From Acidobacteriota bacterium (GTDB lineage: Bacteria; Acidobacteriota; Thermoanaerobaculia; UBA5066; Gp7-AA6), in contig JAIVJS010000042.1 of assembly GCA_020199905.1 (NCBI GenBank), positions 1 through 33,544 of the forward strand: a stretch of DNA of 33,544 nucleotides. Direction: 5' to 3'. The notes beneath the pieces were generated by a model. The model made no database searches. It was not told the origin of the DNA and worked only from the letters and a program-made list of their open reading frames with translations. Each line of letters begins with the position of its first letter. The first letter of the stretch is position 1. Below are positions 1 to 7,428 of the stretch, piece by piece. The translations under genes were made by a program, and so were the position numbers.

Positions 1-103
1 TCGAGATAGAGGCCTGCGTGACCCCCGCGCGGGAAGAGAGGGCGTGCTGGGTGAGTCCGGCGACCCGGCGGGCATGGCGGAGGAAAGTGGCCGAGCCGTT
101 CAT
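1..103 (-). CDS. XRE-family helix-turn-helix regulator, N-terminus only (cut by window edge)
   Basis: Reading the minus strand from the ATG at 103 gives about 34 residues that look like the start of an XRE/HTH_3 DNA-binding domain: LRHARRVAGLTQHALSSRAG followed by VTQASIS. The pattern LRxARRxAGLTQxxLAxRAGVxQxxIS is the usual helix 1 to helix 3 layout of this family. The rest of the gene lies outside the window. No Shine-Dalgarno site precedes the ATG; instead a promoter-like -10 hexamer ends 6 bases before it, suggesting a leaderless mRNA. Such regulators are often the antitoxin half of toxin-antitoxin pairs, but nothing visible here decides that. The match is by motif only. Confidence 0.7.
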   Translation of the reverse strand, partial: MNGSATFLRHARRVAGLTQHALSSRAGVTQASIS

Positions 104-109
104 GGGACG

Positions 110-138
110 AGTATATATTATTTTAGATATCGATTCAA
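110..138 (-). promoter_or_regulatory. Sigma70-like promoter for the XRE gene, leaderless geometry
   Basis: On the minus strand TTGAAT (138-133) is followed by a 17-base spacer and TATACT (115-110). The start codon of the XRE gene begins 6 bases after the -10 box, so transcription would start at or next to the ATG. The island 110-150 is strikingly AT-rich for this GC-rich DNA. It also contains a TAGAT/ATCTA inverted repeat (124-128 and 146-150) overlapping the -35 region, which could be an operator, perhaps autoregulatory. Confidence 0.55.
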
Positions 139-150
139 TATAGAAATCTA

Positions 151-545
151 CCTTGGACGCTCCCTCTAGAGGCGCCGGGGCTTCCCTCTAAAGGCTCGGG
201 AGAGCGGCGAGGCCTCGGCACTTCCCTGTTCAAGCTCAGAGGAACGGCGGAATCATTCCTATCGGTGTCGACGAGCCCGGTCAGGCCGGATGAGCCGCCC
301 TTCATCCCCGGCCATCTCCCCCCGGGCGCGCGGGAAGAGGGGGCAGACGGGGTCGCGCGTCTACCCGAACGACGCTCTCTCCGCTCTGGTCCTCCCGCCC
401 CTGGTGGGAGACGCGCTTCGTGCGCACTTCGAGAGTCGTGGAGCCTCGCAGCACGCGAACACCGAGACCGCGAGGGATACGTTCGCTATCCCGACTCGCC
501 GACTCCGCCGGCCCGTGGAGCAGAGGCTGCTCCCGCAAGCTTTTC
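151..545. other. Intergenic region without a supported gene
   Basis: I see no credible gene here. Open frames on both strands are arginine/proline-rich GC-frame artefacts without Shine-Dalgarno sites or family motifs. A degenerate copy of the window's intergenic palindromic repeat (CATCTCCCCC ... GGGAAGAGGG type) lies at about 310-340. Confidence 0.5.
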
Positions 546-574
546 TTGTGACCGGACCGGCCGAGAGAAATAAT
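546..574 (+). promoter_or_regulatory. Candidate sigma70 promoter of the sortilin-like gene
   Basis: TTGTGA (546-551), a 17-base spacer and AATAAT (569-574) sit 25 bases upstream of the start codon at 600. A good Shine-Dalgarno AGGAGA at 590-595 follows. Spacing is ideal; the hexamers match the consensus only moderately. Confidence 0.4.
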
Positions 575-599
575 CCCTGACGTTTCACAGAGGAGAACC

Positions 600-1781
600 A
601 TGAAACTCGCGCACGCTCTGCTTGCCTCCGCCGCGGTTTTCGCGTCGGCGCTCGTCGCCTTTCCCCAGACGCCCGAGCCCACTCCCACCCCACAGGCCGG
701 CCGCCGGCCCGATGAGCCTCGCGCCGGCTTGACCGCACCGACCGGCGCCGACGAAGAGCCCGGCCCCGGGCAGCCACGCGGGTTCCGGTTCCGCAACATC
801 GGGCCGGCCTCCGGCGGCGGGCGCATCACCGCGATCGCGTCGATTCCCGGCAATCCCAATGTCATCTACCTCGGCTCCGCTTCCGGCGGCATCTTCAAGA
901 CCGTCGACTCCGGCGGGTCCTGGAAAGCGATCTTCGACAAATATCCGCCCTCGATCGGCGCGATCGCGATCTCGCCCGCGAATCCGAACCTCATCTGGGT
1001 CGGCACCGGCGAGGCCAATCCGCGCAACAACGTCATCGACGGGCACGGCGTCTATTTCTCCCCGGACGCGGGCGCGTCCTGGCGGTTCATGGGCCTGGGC
1101 GACGCCGGCGCGGTCTCGCGCGTGCTGATCGATCCGCACGATCCCAACCGGGTCTTCGTCGCGGTGCTCGGCAACATCTGGAAGCCCTCCGCGACGCGAG
1201 GCGTCTATCGCACGACCGACGGCGGCGCGACCTGGAAGAAGGTCCTCTCCGTCGACGATCAGACGGGCGCCTCCGACCTCGTCATGCAGCCGAACAACTC
1301 CATGGTGCTGCTGGCGGGAACCTGGCAGTTCCGCCGGTTTCCGTGGGAGTTCGTCGGGGGTGGGCCCGGCTCGGGCGTGTGGAAGTCGACGGACGGCGGA
1401 TCGACCTGGCGGCGGCTCGAGAAAGACATGCCGGAGGGGACGCTCGGGCGCGTCTCGCTCGCGATCGCGCCGTCGAACGGCGACCACGTCTACGCGCTGA
1501 TCCATGCGAAGAAGGGGATTCTCTACGAGTCGAAGGACCTCGGCGAGAAATGGGAGCGCACCTCCGAGACGCGCCTCATCAACGTGCGGCCCTGGTACTT
1601 CTCCGTCATCGCGGTGTCGCCGGCCGACGAGAACAAGCTCTACTTCGGGTCGTTCAACCTGGTCACTTCGATCGACGCGGGCAAGACGTTCCAGACGAAC
1701 AACCGCCGGATCCATCCCGATTACCACGCGCTCTGGATCGACCCGAAGGACCCGGAGCGGATCATCCATGGTACACCGTGA
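600..1781 (+). CDS. Exported sortilin/BNR beta-propeller protein, N-terminal part of a broken gene
   Basis: This is the first part of a large secreted propeller protein of the VPS10/sortilin-like 'glycosyl hydrolase BNR repeat' type, common in Acidobacteriota. A signal peptide (MKLAHALLASAAVFASALVA) and a Pro/Thr-rich linker precede the propeller. Repeated Asp-box-like motifs are visible (KTVDSGGSWKAIF, RTTDGGATWKKVL, KSTDGGSTWRRLE), together with the family block DYHALWIDPKDPERIIHG. The frame then stops at 1779-1781. The rest of the protein continues in another frame from about 1772. At the join, the expected segment (NDGG box, further propeller strands, QDN motif; estimated about 65 residues in relatives) is absent. 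Start chosen from AGGAGA spacing and signal peptide. The enzymatic 'hydrolase' label in this family is unproven; a binding or scaffold role is as likely. Confidence 0.8.
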   Translation: MKLAHALLASAAVFASALVAFPQTPEPTPTPQAGRRPDEPRAGLTAPTGADEEPGPGQPRGFRFRNIGPASGGGRITAIASIPGNPNVIYLGSASGGIFKTVDSGGSWKAIFDKYPPSIGAIAISPANPNLIWVGTGEANPRNNVIDGHGVYFSPDAGASWRFMGLGDAGAVSRVLIDPHDPNRVFVAVLGNIWKPSATRGVYRTTDGGATWKKVLSVDDQTGASDLVMQPNNSMVLLAGTWQFRRFPWEFVGGGPGSGVWKSTDGGSTWRRLEKDMPEGTLGRVSLAIAPSNGDHVYALIHAKKGILYESKDLGEKWERTSETRLINVRPWYFSVIAVSPADENKLYFGSFNLVTSIDAGKTFQTNNRRIHPDYHALWIDPKDPERIIHGTP

Positions 1782-3670
1782 TTGGCGGCGACGGCGAGTG
1801 GATCGTGCCGGCGCCGTCTGATCCCAACATCATCTACGCCGATTCGCAGAACGGGAACATCTCGCGGTTCGACAGGAAGACGAAGCTCTCACGCAGCATC
1901 CGGCCGTATCTGGCGGGCGTGGGAGAGATGGCGCCGTCGGAGCTCAAGTACCGGTTCAACTGGACGTCGCCCATCGCGGTCTCCGCCACGAACGCGGAAG
2001 AGGTCTACATCGGCGGCAACGTCGTCTTCAAATCGACGGACGGCGGCCTGCACTGGTCCGTCATCAGCCCCGACCTGACGCGCAACGACAAGGGCAAGCA
2101 GAAGGCGTCGGGCGGGCCGATCCACCTCGACCTGTCGGGGGCGGAGACGTACGACACGCTGCTGTCGCTGGTCATCTCGACCGCGGACCCCAAGGTGATG
2201 TGGGCGGGATCGGACGACGGAATGGTGCACGTGACGCGCGACGGCGGCGGCACGTGGACGAACGCCTCGCCGAAGGGCGCGCCGGAATGGTCGCGCGTGT
2301 ACCAGATCGACGCGTCGCCGTTCGACGCCGGCACGGCTCAGCTCGTGTACGACGGCCACATGCTGGGCGACCGGCGGCCGCACGTCTATCGGACGACGGA
2401 TTTCGGGAAGACGTGGACGTCGATCTCCAGAGGGTTGCCGGACGACGGCACGGCGTACGTCGTGCGCGAGGACCCGAACAGGAAGGGTTTCCTCGTGGTC
2501 GGGACTGACAACGGGCTGCACGTCTCCTCCGACGCGGGGGCCAACTGGAAGAAGTTTCCGGTCGAGTTCCCGGTGGTGCCGGTGTGGGACCTGAAGTTCG
2601 TGAAGTCGACACACGACCTGGTGGTCGCCTCGCACGGGCGCGGCATGTACGTGTTCGACAACATCGGACCGATCGTGGAGATGGACGCCGGGGTGCAGGG
2701 GAAGAACCTGCACGTCTTCGGCGTGCCTGCCGCCTCGCAGTGGCAGATCTGGAACCGCGGCGGGTTCGGCGTCGGAGCGTGGACCGCGCCCAATCCGCCG
2801 AACGGCGCGGTGATCGACTACTGGCTGAAGAAGGAGATCAAGCAGACCGAGGAGCAGAAGAAGTTAAAGCGCGAGCCGGTGAAGATCGTCGTCACCGACT
2901 CCGCGGGGAATCCGGTGACGACGGAGTACGGGCCCGCGAAGGCCGGAATGAACCGGCACGTGTGGGGACTGCGATACGAGGGCGCCAAGAAGGTGTCGTT
3001 CGGCAAGGAGGCGCCGCCGTCGGACTTCTTCGATCCCAACCGCGGGCCGGACGTTCCGCCGGGGACGTACAGGATCGCGGTGACGGCGGCGGGGGAGACG
3101 GTGACGAAGGAAGTCGTCGTCGGGCCCGATCCGCGGATGAAGGTGGACGCGGAGGTCCTGAAGGCGCGGGCGAAGGCGGCGGTCGAGGGGCGGAACATGG
3201 CGACCGCCGTGAACGAGATGCTGAACCAGCTCGACGGGTGGGAGACGTCGCTGACGGCGCTGCCGAAGATCGTGGGCGGCGGAGAGGACGGCGAGCCGGC
3301 GAAGACGAAGAAGTACGAGGCCCAGCTCAAAGCCGCGCGGGATCTCAACAAGAAGGTCAAGGACTTCAAGGACAAGGTCTACAGCCGCGACATTCAGCGG
3401 GACACGCCGTCGGACACGCTGCACTTCCACTCGGACTTCCAGGCGAAGGCGTCGCGCCTCGGGTTCTTGACGGGCGCGTACGGCGAGGCGCCGCGCGACG
3501 TGGCGAAGGAGGAGCTCGCGTCGATCCGCAAGGAAGCGGAGGGGTTTCTCGGGCAGTTCAGCGCGCTGCGGAACGAAGTCATCGCGTACAACAAGACGGC
3601 CGTGGAGCAGGGCGTGCCGACGCTCTTCGTGGGAGACCCGGTCACGATCCAGGCGCCGGCCGGGTTCTAA
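1778..3670 (+). CDS. Sortilin/BNR propeller protein, C-terminal part, out of frame with the first part
   Basis: This continues the propeller protein: GGDGEWIVPAPSDPNIIYADS, KYRFNWTSPIAVSA, KSTDGGLHWSVISPDLTRND, VTRDGGGTWTN and VASHGRGMYVFD are the standard second half of this family. An Ig-like or FN3-like module (PGTYRIAVTAAG) and a helical, charged C-terminus follow. The coding frame is open upstream, but family-like sequence begins only at about 1772 (WYTVIGGDGEW). GTG at 1778 overlaps the TGA at 1779-1781 that ends the first part, so coupled re-initiation is formally possible. More likely this is a single gene disrupted by a deletion that is not a multiple of three, or a sequencing/assembly error. 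The two parts total about 1025 residues, shorter than my estimate for intact relatives. Confidence 0.75.
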   Translation: MIGGDGEWIVPAPSDPNIIYADSQNGNISRFDRKTKLSRSIRPYLAGVGEMAPSELKYRFNWTSPIAVSATNAEEVYIGGNVVFKSTDGGLHWSVISPDLTRNDKGKQKASGGPIHLDLSGAETYDTLLSLVISTADPKVMWAGSDDGMVHVTRDGGGTWTNASPKGAPEWSRVYQIDASPFDAGTAQLVYDGHMLGDRRPHVYRTTDFGKTWTSISRGLPDDGTAYVVREDPNRKGFLVVGTDNGLHVSSDAGANWKKFPVEFPVVPVWDLKFVKSTHDLVVASHGRGMYVFDNIGPIVEMDAGVQGKNLHVFGVPAASQWQIWNRGGFGVGAWTAPNPPNGAVIDYWLKKEIKQTEEQKKLKREPVKIVVTDSAGNPVTTEYGPAKAGMNRHVWGLRYEGAKKVSFGKEAPPSDFFDPNRGPDVPPGTYRIAVTAAGETVTKEVVVGPDPRMKVDAEVLKARAKAAVEGRNMATAVNEMLNQLDGWETSLTALPKIVGGGEDGEPAKTKKYEAQLKAARDLNKKVKDFKDKVYSRDIQRDTPSDTLHFHSDFQAKASRLGFLTGAYGEAPRDVAKEELASIRKEAEGFLGQFSALRNEVIAYNKTAVEQGVPTLFVGDPVTIQAPAGF

Positions 3671-3918
3671 GGAGCGGTCTCAGTCGAGGGGCACCCCGGC
3701 CGGTTTCGTCGCTGTCCCCTCACCCCGCCCGCGCCGGCACGCGGGGACGCCGGAAGCAGGTCCTCTCTGCGTCGCCTTCCTGACGAGTTCCGCCCCTCAC
3801 CCCGCCCTCTCCCCCGGCGCGCAGGGAGAGGGAGCAGAGCTGTGTCGAGATCGTGGCCAAGCTCGCCCCGAGAGGAGTCTCCCGACCAGAGGGAGGGAGG
3901 AGCCTCGCAGGCGACGTT
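3671..3918. other. Convergent intergenic region with palindromic repeats
   Basis: This gap between two converging genes has no gene. It carries one diverged repeat (about 3717-3760) and one clear copy (3793-3840) of the CCCTCTCCC/GGGAGAGGG hairpin repeat. Confidence 0.5.
3793..3840. repeat. Intergenic palindromic repeat, copy 1
   Basis: A CCCCTCACCCCG lead is followed by arms CCCTCTCCC (3805-3813) and GGGAGAGGG (3824-3832), forming a 9-bp stem with a GC-rich loop. The same organisation recurs at 7092-7145, 7263-7302, 9755-9785, 21571-21630 and 23968-24013. Confidence 0.75.
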
Positions 3919-5427
3919 TTACTCCCACCAGTACTTCGCGCGCTTCCTCTCTCTCGATCCCGTCTCGTTCATCGTCGCCGCGTCGTAGAGCCGGCCGTTC
4001 ACCATCGTCCACTGCACCTTCTCGCTCTGCCGGATGTCCTGCAGCGGGTTGCCGTCGATCACGATCACGTCCGCGAGCTTGCCCGGCTCGAGCGTTCCGA
4101 TGTCGCGGTCCATCCCGAGCGTCCGCGCTCCATTTGCGGTCGCGCAGCGCAGCGCCTCGTGCGGGGACAGGCCTCCCTGGTTCAGCATCCAGATCTCCCA
4201 GTGCAGCCCGAGCCCCTCCCGCTGACCGTGCGCGCCCGTGTTGACGAGGACACCCGCCTTCTGGAGGTCCGCCGCGATCTTCGCGATGTTGAAATGGTTG
4301 AACTCGTCCTCGGGAACCATCGTGCGGCGGCGCGAGCGGGGATCGAGCACGAACGGCGGGACGAACTTCGACAGGCGCGGGTTCTCCCACACGTTCGTCT
4401 TCTGGTACCAGTAGTTCTCGCCCCAGTCGCCGCCGTAACCGACGAGAAGCGTGGGCGTGTATGCGACCTTCGTCGCCGGCCAGAGCGTCATCACGTCCTT
4501 GTAGATGTTCGCGACCGGGATCGTGTGCTCGACGGTCGTGTGCCCGTCGACCACCATGGTCATGTTGTGCATGAACATCGATCCGCCCTCGGGCACGACC
4601 ATGATGCCGATCTCGCGCGCGGCCGCCAGGATCTGCTGTCTCTGCTCCCGCCGCGGCTGGTTGTAGCTCTTGACCGAGATCGCTCCGACGGCCTTCATGC
4701 GCCGCAGGTGGCTGCGCGCGTCGTCCAGGGAATCGATGTCCGCCCGGTAGTCGCCCGCGGCACCGTACAGGATCGTCCCGGTCGAGAAGACGCGCGGCGC
4801 CCGGATCATCCCGGCGCGCGCCAGCTCCGCGGTCGAGAAGATCTCGCCCGTGTCGTTGCTCGGGTCGTGGATCGTCGTCACGCCGAACGCGAGGCCCGCG
4901 TCCGTCACCCAGTTCTGCTGCGGCAGGATCTGATCCGACCCGACGGAGCCGTGCCAGTGCGCGTCCACGAATCCGGGCAGCACCGTCTTCCCGGTGGCGT
5001 CGACCGTCTTCGCGCCGGCGGGGATCGCCACGTCGCTTCGGCGTCCCACCGCCTTGATGCGATGGCCCTCGACCAGCACCACACCGTCCTCGATGACCTC
5101 GTCGCCCTTCATCGTGACGACGCGGCCGCCCGAGAACGCGACGACGTTCGAGGGCGGGGGAACATCGACGGGCGCCTGGAAGGAGATATTGATCCCCTGC
5201 GCCGGCGGATCGGGCAGCTTCTCGGGCGCATCGGGCAGGAAGGAGAATGCGTCCTTCAGATCCCGCCGGTAGAGCTCCGGGCCGTACGCCCAGTAGAGCC
5301 GGGAAGAGTCGCCGGAGAAGTGCAGATCCTGGCCGGCGTCCTTCGAAGCGCGCGTGACCGGTACGGCCTTGCTCTTCGGCCCGATCTCGACGCGGCGCCC
5401 GGTCTCGACGAACGGCGTCAGGGCGAG
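3919..5427 (-). CDS. Amidohydrolase domain, C-terminal part of a broken TolB-propeller/amidohydrolase gene
   Basis: The minus-strand frame carries the last propeller blade (LHFSGDSSRLYWAYGPELYR), then a complete metal-dependent amidohydrolase domain. N-terminal composite beta-sandwich (VVAFSGGRVVTMKGDEVIED), metal motif HxH in DAHWHG, a candidate metal-bridging Lys in ISVKSYN, His in TVEHTIPVAN and GAHGQREGLGLH, and the C-terminal signature NGARTLGMDRDIGTLEPGKL and ADVIVIDGNPL. Imidazolonepropionase/prolidase-type relatives cleave C-N bonds of cyclic or peptide substrates; the substrate here is unknown. Family-like sequence begins at about 5418 (TPFVETGRR); there is no start codon nearby, so this should be part of the same polypeptide as the segment ending at 5418. 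End at KYWWE. Confidence 0.8.
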   Translation of the reverse strand, partial: LALTPFVETGRRVEIGPKSKAVPVTRASKDAGQDLHFSGDSSRLYWAYGPELYRRDLKDAFSFLPDAPEKLPDPPAQGINISFQAPVDVPPPSNVVAFSGGRVVTMKGDEVIEDGVVLVEGHRIKAVGRRSDVAIPAGAKTVDATGKTVLPGFVDAHWHGSVGSDQILPQQNWVTDAGLAFGVTTIHDPSNDTGEIFSTAELARAGMIRAPRVFSTGTILYGAAGDYRADIDSLDDARSHLRRMKAVGAISVKSYNQPRREQRQQILAAAREIGIMVVPEGGSMFMHNMTMVVDGHTTVEHTIPVANIYKDVMTLWPATKVAYTPTLLVGYGGDWGENYWYQKTNVWENPRLSKFVPPFVLDPRSRRRTMVPEDEFNHFNIAKIAADLQKAGVLVNTGAHGQREGLGLHWEIWMLNQGGLSPHEALRCATANGARTLGMDRDIGTLEPGKLADVIVIDGNPLQDIRQSEKVQWTMVNGRLYDAATMNETGSRERKRAKYWWE

Positions 5428-6914
5428 AAGACCGGGTCCTCGTAGTGGCCGGGCTTGTCGGTGACGGCGCGCGAGACGCCGGCGGGAACCGAGGCGACGC
5501 GGATCGACCCGAGCGACTCGTCGTTCCACGTCGCATAGACGAGGGATCGCGAGTCGCGAGACCAGGAGGGAAAGAACTCCCAGTGGTCGGTCTGCTTCGT
5601 CAGGCGCCGGGGCGCGCCGCTCTTGTCTCCGAGGTCCTTGACGTAGATGTGGCCGAGCGCCGTGTACGCGACGCGCGTGTTGTCGGGGGACACCTGGACC
5701 CAGCGGAGCATCCGGACCGGGAAGGAGCCCGCAGGGACGGCTCCCTTCGCTCCGTCGCCGAACATCACCTGTCCGCTCGGGACGTCGACGTGGAAACGCA
5801 CTGCCGACGCGGCCTTGCGGTCGCTCTTCACGTGAAAGGGAATGCCCGCAACCTGCTTCGTCGCGGCGTTGACCCGGTGGATCCTGCCCGCGGCCCACAC
5901 GACGATCGATCGGCTGTCGGGCGTCCACGCCATCGCCGGATAGACGCCGTGGATCGCCCACGTCTCCTGCATGTCGCGCTCGAGCCCGTTCCAGATCGGG
6001 CGCTCCGCGCCGGACTCGACGTCCTTGATGAAGAGGGTGGACTTGTATCGGACGCGGCGGACGAACGCGAGCGACCTGCCGTCCGGGGAGGGCGTCGGGC
6101 GGATCGACCCGCCGGGACCCGTGACGTAGTCGATCAGGCGGCCCGTCTCCCGGTCGAGGCGCTTGATGACGTAGATCTGGCCGTTCGGGTCGGGGTTGTA
6201 CTGGTAGATCTTCCCCGGTGACGAGTCCTCGGAGTAATAGAGGTAGCGGCCGTCCGGTGAGAACGCGGGCTCGCCCGTGTCCTTCTGCTCGCTCGCGCGC
6301 TTGCTCATCTGGAGGCCTTCTCCGCCGGAGCGGTGGTACAGCCAGATCTCGCCGGCGCCGAGCGAGCGTGTGCCGGTGAAGTGCTTGCGCACGGCGATGT
6401 ACTGCGAGTCGGGAGTCCACGCGGGGGAGTTGGGGAGGCGGAAGGACTCTTTCGTGACCTGCCGCGGGTTACTGCCGTCGCGGCCGGTCACCCAGATGTT
6501 GTCGCCGCCGGAGCGGTCGGACGTGAACGCGATCCACTTTCCATCGGGCGAGTAGCGCGGCTGCATGTCCCATGCGATCCCGGACGTCAGCGCCTTCGCC
6601 TCGCCGCCCCCCGACGGCATCGTGTAGAGGTCGCCGAGGAGATCGAAGACGATTTCTCTGCCGTCGGGCGAGACGTCGACGGACATCCACGTGCCCTCGT
6701 CGACGTCGAGGCGGACGTTCGTGTCGAAAGCGTAAGGCGACTCGACGTCCCACTTCTTCGCCTCTTCCTTCTCCTTCGCGGGATCGCCCGCCGGAGCGGC
6801 CGGCGGCTTGTCGATGGGCGGCCGGGGCTGGTCCTGCGCGGAGAGACGGACCGCCAGCGCTGAGGAGAGGACGAAGACGAATGAGAGGAGGAACGCGGAA
6901 AGGCGGTTCTTCAT
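5418..6914 (-). CDS. Exported TolB-like propeller, N-terminal part of a broken propeller/amidohydrolase gene
   Basis: Begins with a signal peptide (MKNRLSAFLLSFVFVLSSAL) and AAGGA about 10 bases before the ATG. Several TolB/PD40 blades follow: VDVSPDGREIVFDLLGDLY, PRYSPDGKWIAFTSDRSGG, PAFSPDGRYLYYSEDS, PTPSPDGRSLAFVRRV and WSRDSRSLVYATWN. The frame stops just after HYEDPVFSP, where relatives have a further DG...IVF blade. The amidohydrolase half resumes in another frame with what aligns to a later blade, so an estimated 80-100 residues of propeller appear to be missing. With both parts the protein would be about 1000 residues, exported, in the periplasm or outside the cell. Confidence 0.8.
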   Translation of the reverse strand: MKNRLSAFLLSFVFVLSSALAVRLSAQDQPRPPIDKPPAAPAGDPAKEKEEAKKWDVESPYAFDTNVRLDVDEGTWMSVDVSPDGREIVFDLLGDLYTMPSGGGEAKALTSGIAWDMQPRYSPDGKWIAFTSDRSGGDNIWVTGRDGSNPRQVTKESFRLPNSPAWTPDSQYIAVRKHFTGTRSLGAGEIWLYHRSGGEGLQMSKRASEQKDTGEPAFSPDGRYLYYSEDSSPGKIYQYNPDPNGQIYVIKRLDRETGRLIDYVTGPGGSIRPTPSPDGRSLAFVRRVRYKSTLFIKDVESGAERPIWNGLERDMQETWAIHGVYPAMAWTPDSRSIVVWAAGRIHRVNAATKQVAGIPFHVKSDRKAASAVRFHVDVPSGQVMFGDGAKGAVPAGSFPVRMLRWVQVSPDNTRVAYTALGHIYVKDLGDKSGAPRRLTKQTDHWEFFPSWSRDSRSLVYATWNDESLGSIRVASVPAGVSRAVTDKPGHYEDPVFSP

Positions 6915-6982
6915 CGGCGCAGGTCCTTTCGGTGGTGATGAGGCGGCGGAATCTTAACGTCGCTGCGCTCGCTACGGGGCCT

Positions 6983-7003
6983 GCGTTCGCCGCGGGCGAA
7001 CGC
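6983..7003. repeat. Perfect 9-bp inverted repeat upstream of the propeller/amidohydrolase gene
   Basis: GCGTTCGCC (6983-6991) and GGCGAACGC (6995-7003) are separated by 3 bases. The element lies about 70 bases upstream of the start codon at 6914. It could be an operator or a leader hairpin; no T-run follows, so it is not an intrinsic terminator. Confidence 0.5.
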
Positions 7004-7091
7004 GGCGAGCGGCTCGGCCGGGTGGCGGCGTCGACCGCTTGCCTGGACCCTTCGCGAGCGTAGCCACCATCTCGACACGAGCGCAGCTCTG

Positions 7092-7145
7092 CTCCCTTCC
7101 GCTCCCTCTCCCCGCGCGCGGGGGAGAGGCGGGGAGAGGGGCGGC
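7092..7145. repeat. Intergenic palindromic repeat, copy 2
   Basis: CCTCTCCCC (7105-7113) pairs with GGGGAGAGG (7121-7129) around a CGCGCGC core, followed by a second GGGGAGAGGG half (7131-7140). Confidence 0.7.
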
Positions 7146-7186
7146 AGTCGGATAGAGGGCGATGCCGATGTGAGCGTCCGCTTACG

Positions 7187-7302
7187 GCGTCCGGGCGCGC
7201 CGGGGGAGAGGGGTGAGGGGGTAAAGATCAAGACGGACAAGACTCGAGCAGAGGGAACGGAGCCCTCACCCTGGCCCCCTCTCCCCGAGCCCGGGGAGAG
7301 GG
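7187..7302. repeat. Intergenic palindromic repeats, inverted half and copy 3
   Basis: A reversed half unit (GGGGGAGAGGGGTGAGGGGG, about 7202-7221) faces a full copy at 7263-7302. The full copy has CCCTCACCCTGG followed by CCCTCTCCCC and GGGGAGAGGG arms. The pair forms a larger inverted arrangement. Confidence 0.65.
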
Positions 7303-7428
7303 AACCGGGATTCGAAACTGGATTCGAGGTTGTTCGTCGACGCGGTTGCTGAACAAGAGCAGATGCTTTCTGACCGCGAACGTCAATCTCCAGGCCGAGC
7401 CCGGGCCAGGGAAGGCCCAACCTTCCTA

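Larger units (their letters stand above)
6915..7428. other. Intergenic region with hairpin and repeats
   Basis: This 514-base gap lies between two minus-strand genes. It holds a perfect inverted repeat at 6983-7003 and a cluster of palindromic repeats between 7092 and 7302. Open frames in it have no family features. Confidence 0.5.

Noticed and set aside
265..580. Two overlapping plus-strand frames upstream of the sortilin-like gene
   Set aside because: Low-information composition, no ribosome site, no motif; one of them spans a degenerate repeat copy.
302..865. Minus-strand open frame across the start of the sortilin-like gene
   Set aside because: Arg/Pro-rich composition, no Shine-Dalgarno site, and it overlaps a gene with clear family motifs.
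1779..1781. TGA in the sortilin-like gene as a second selenocysteine codon
   Set aside because: Sequence after the TGA in the same frame does not continue the family; the match resumes in a different frame, so it is a frameshift and not recoding.
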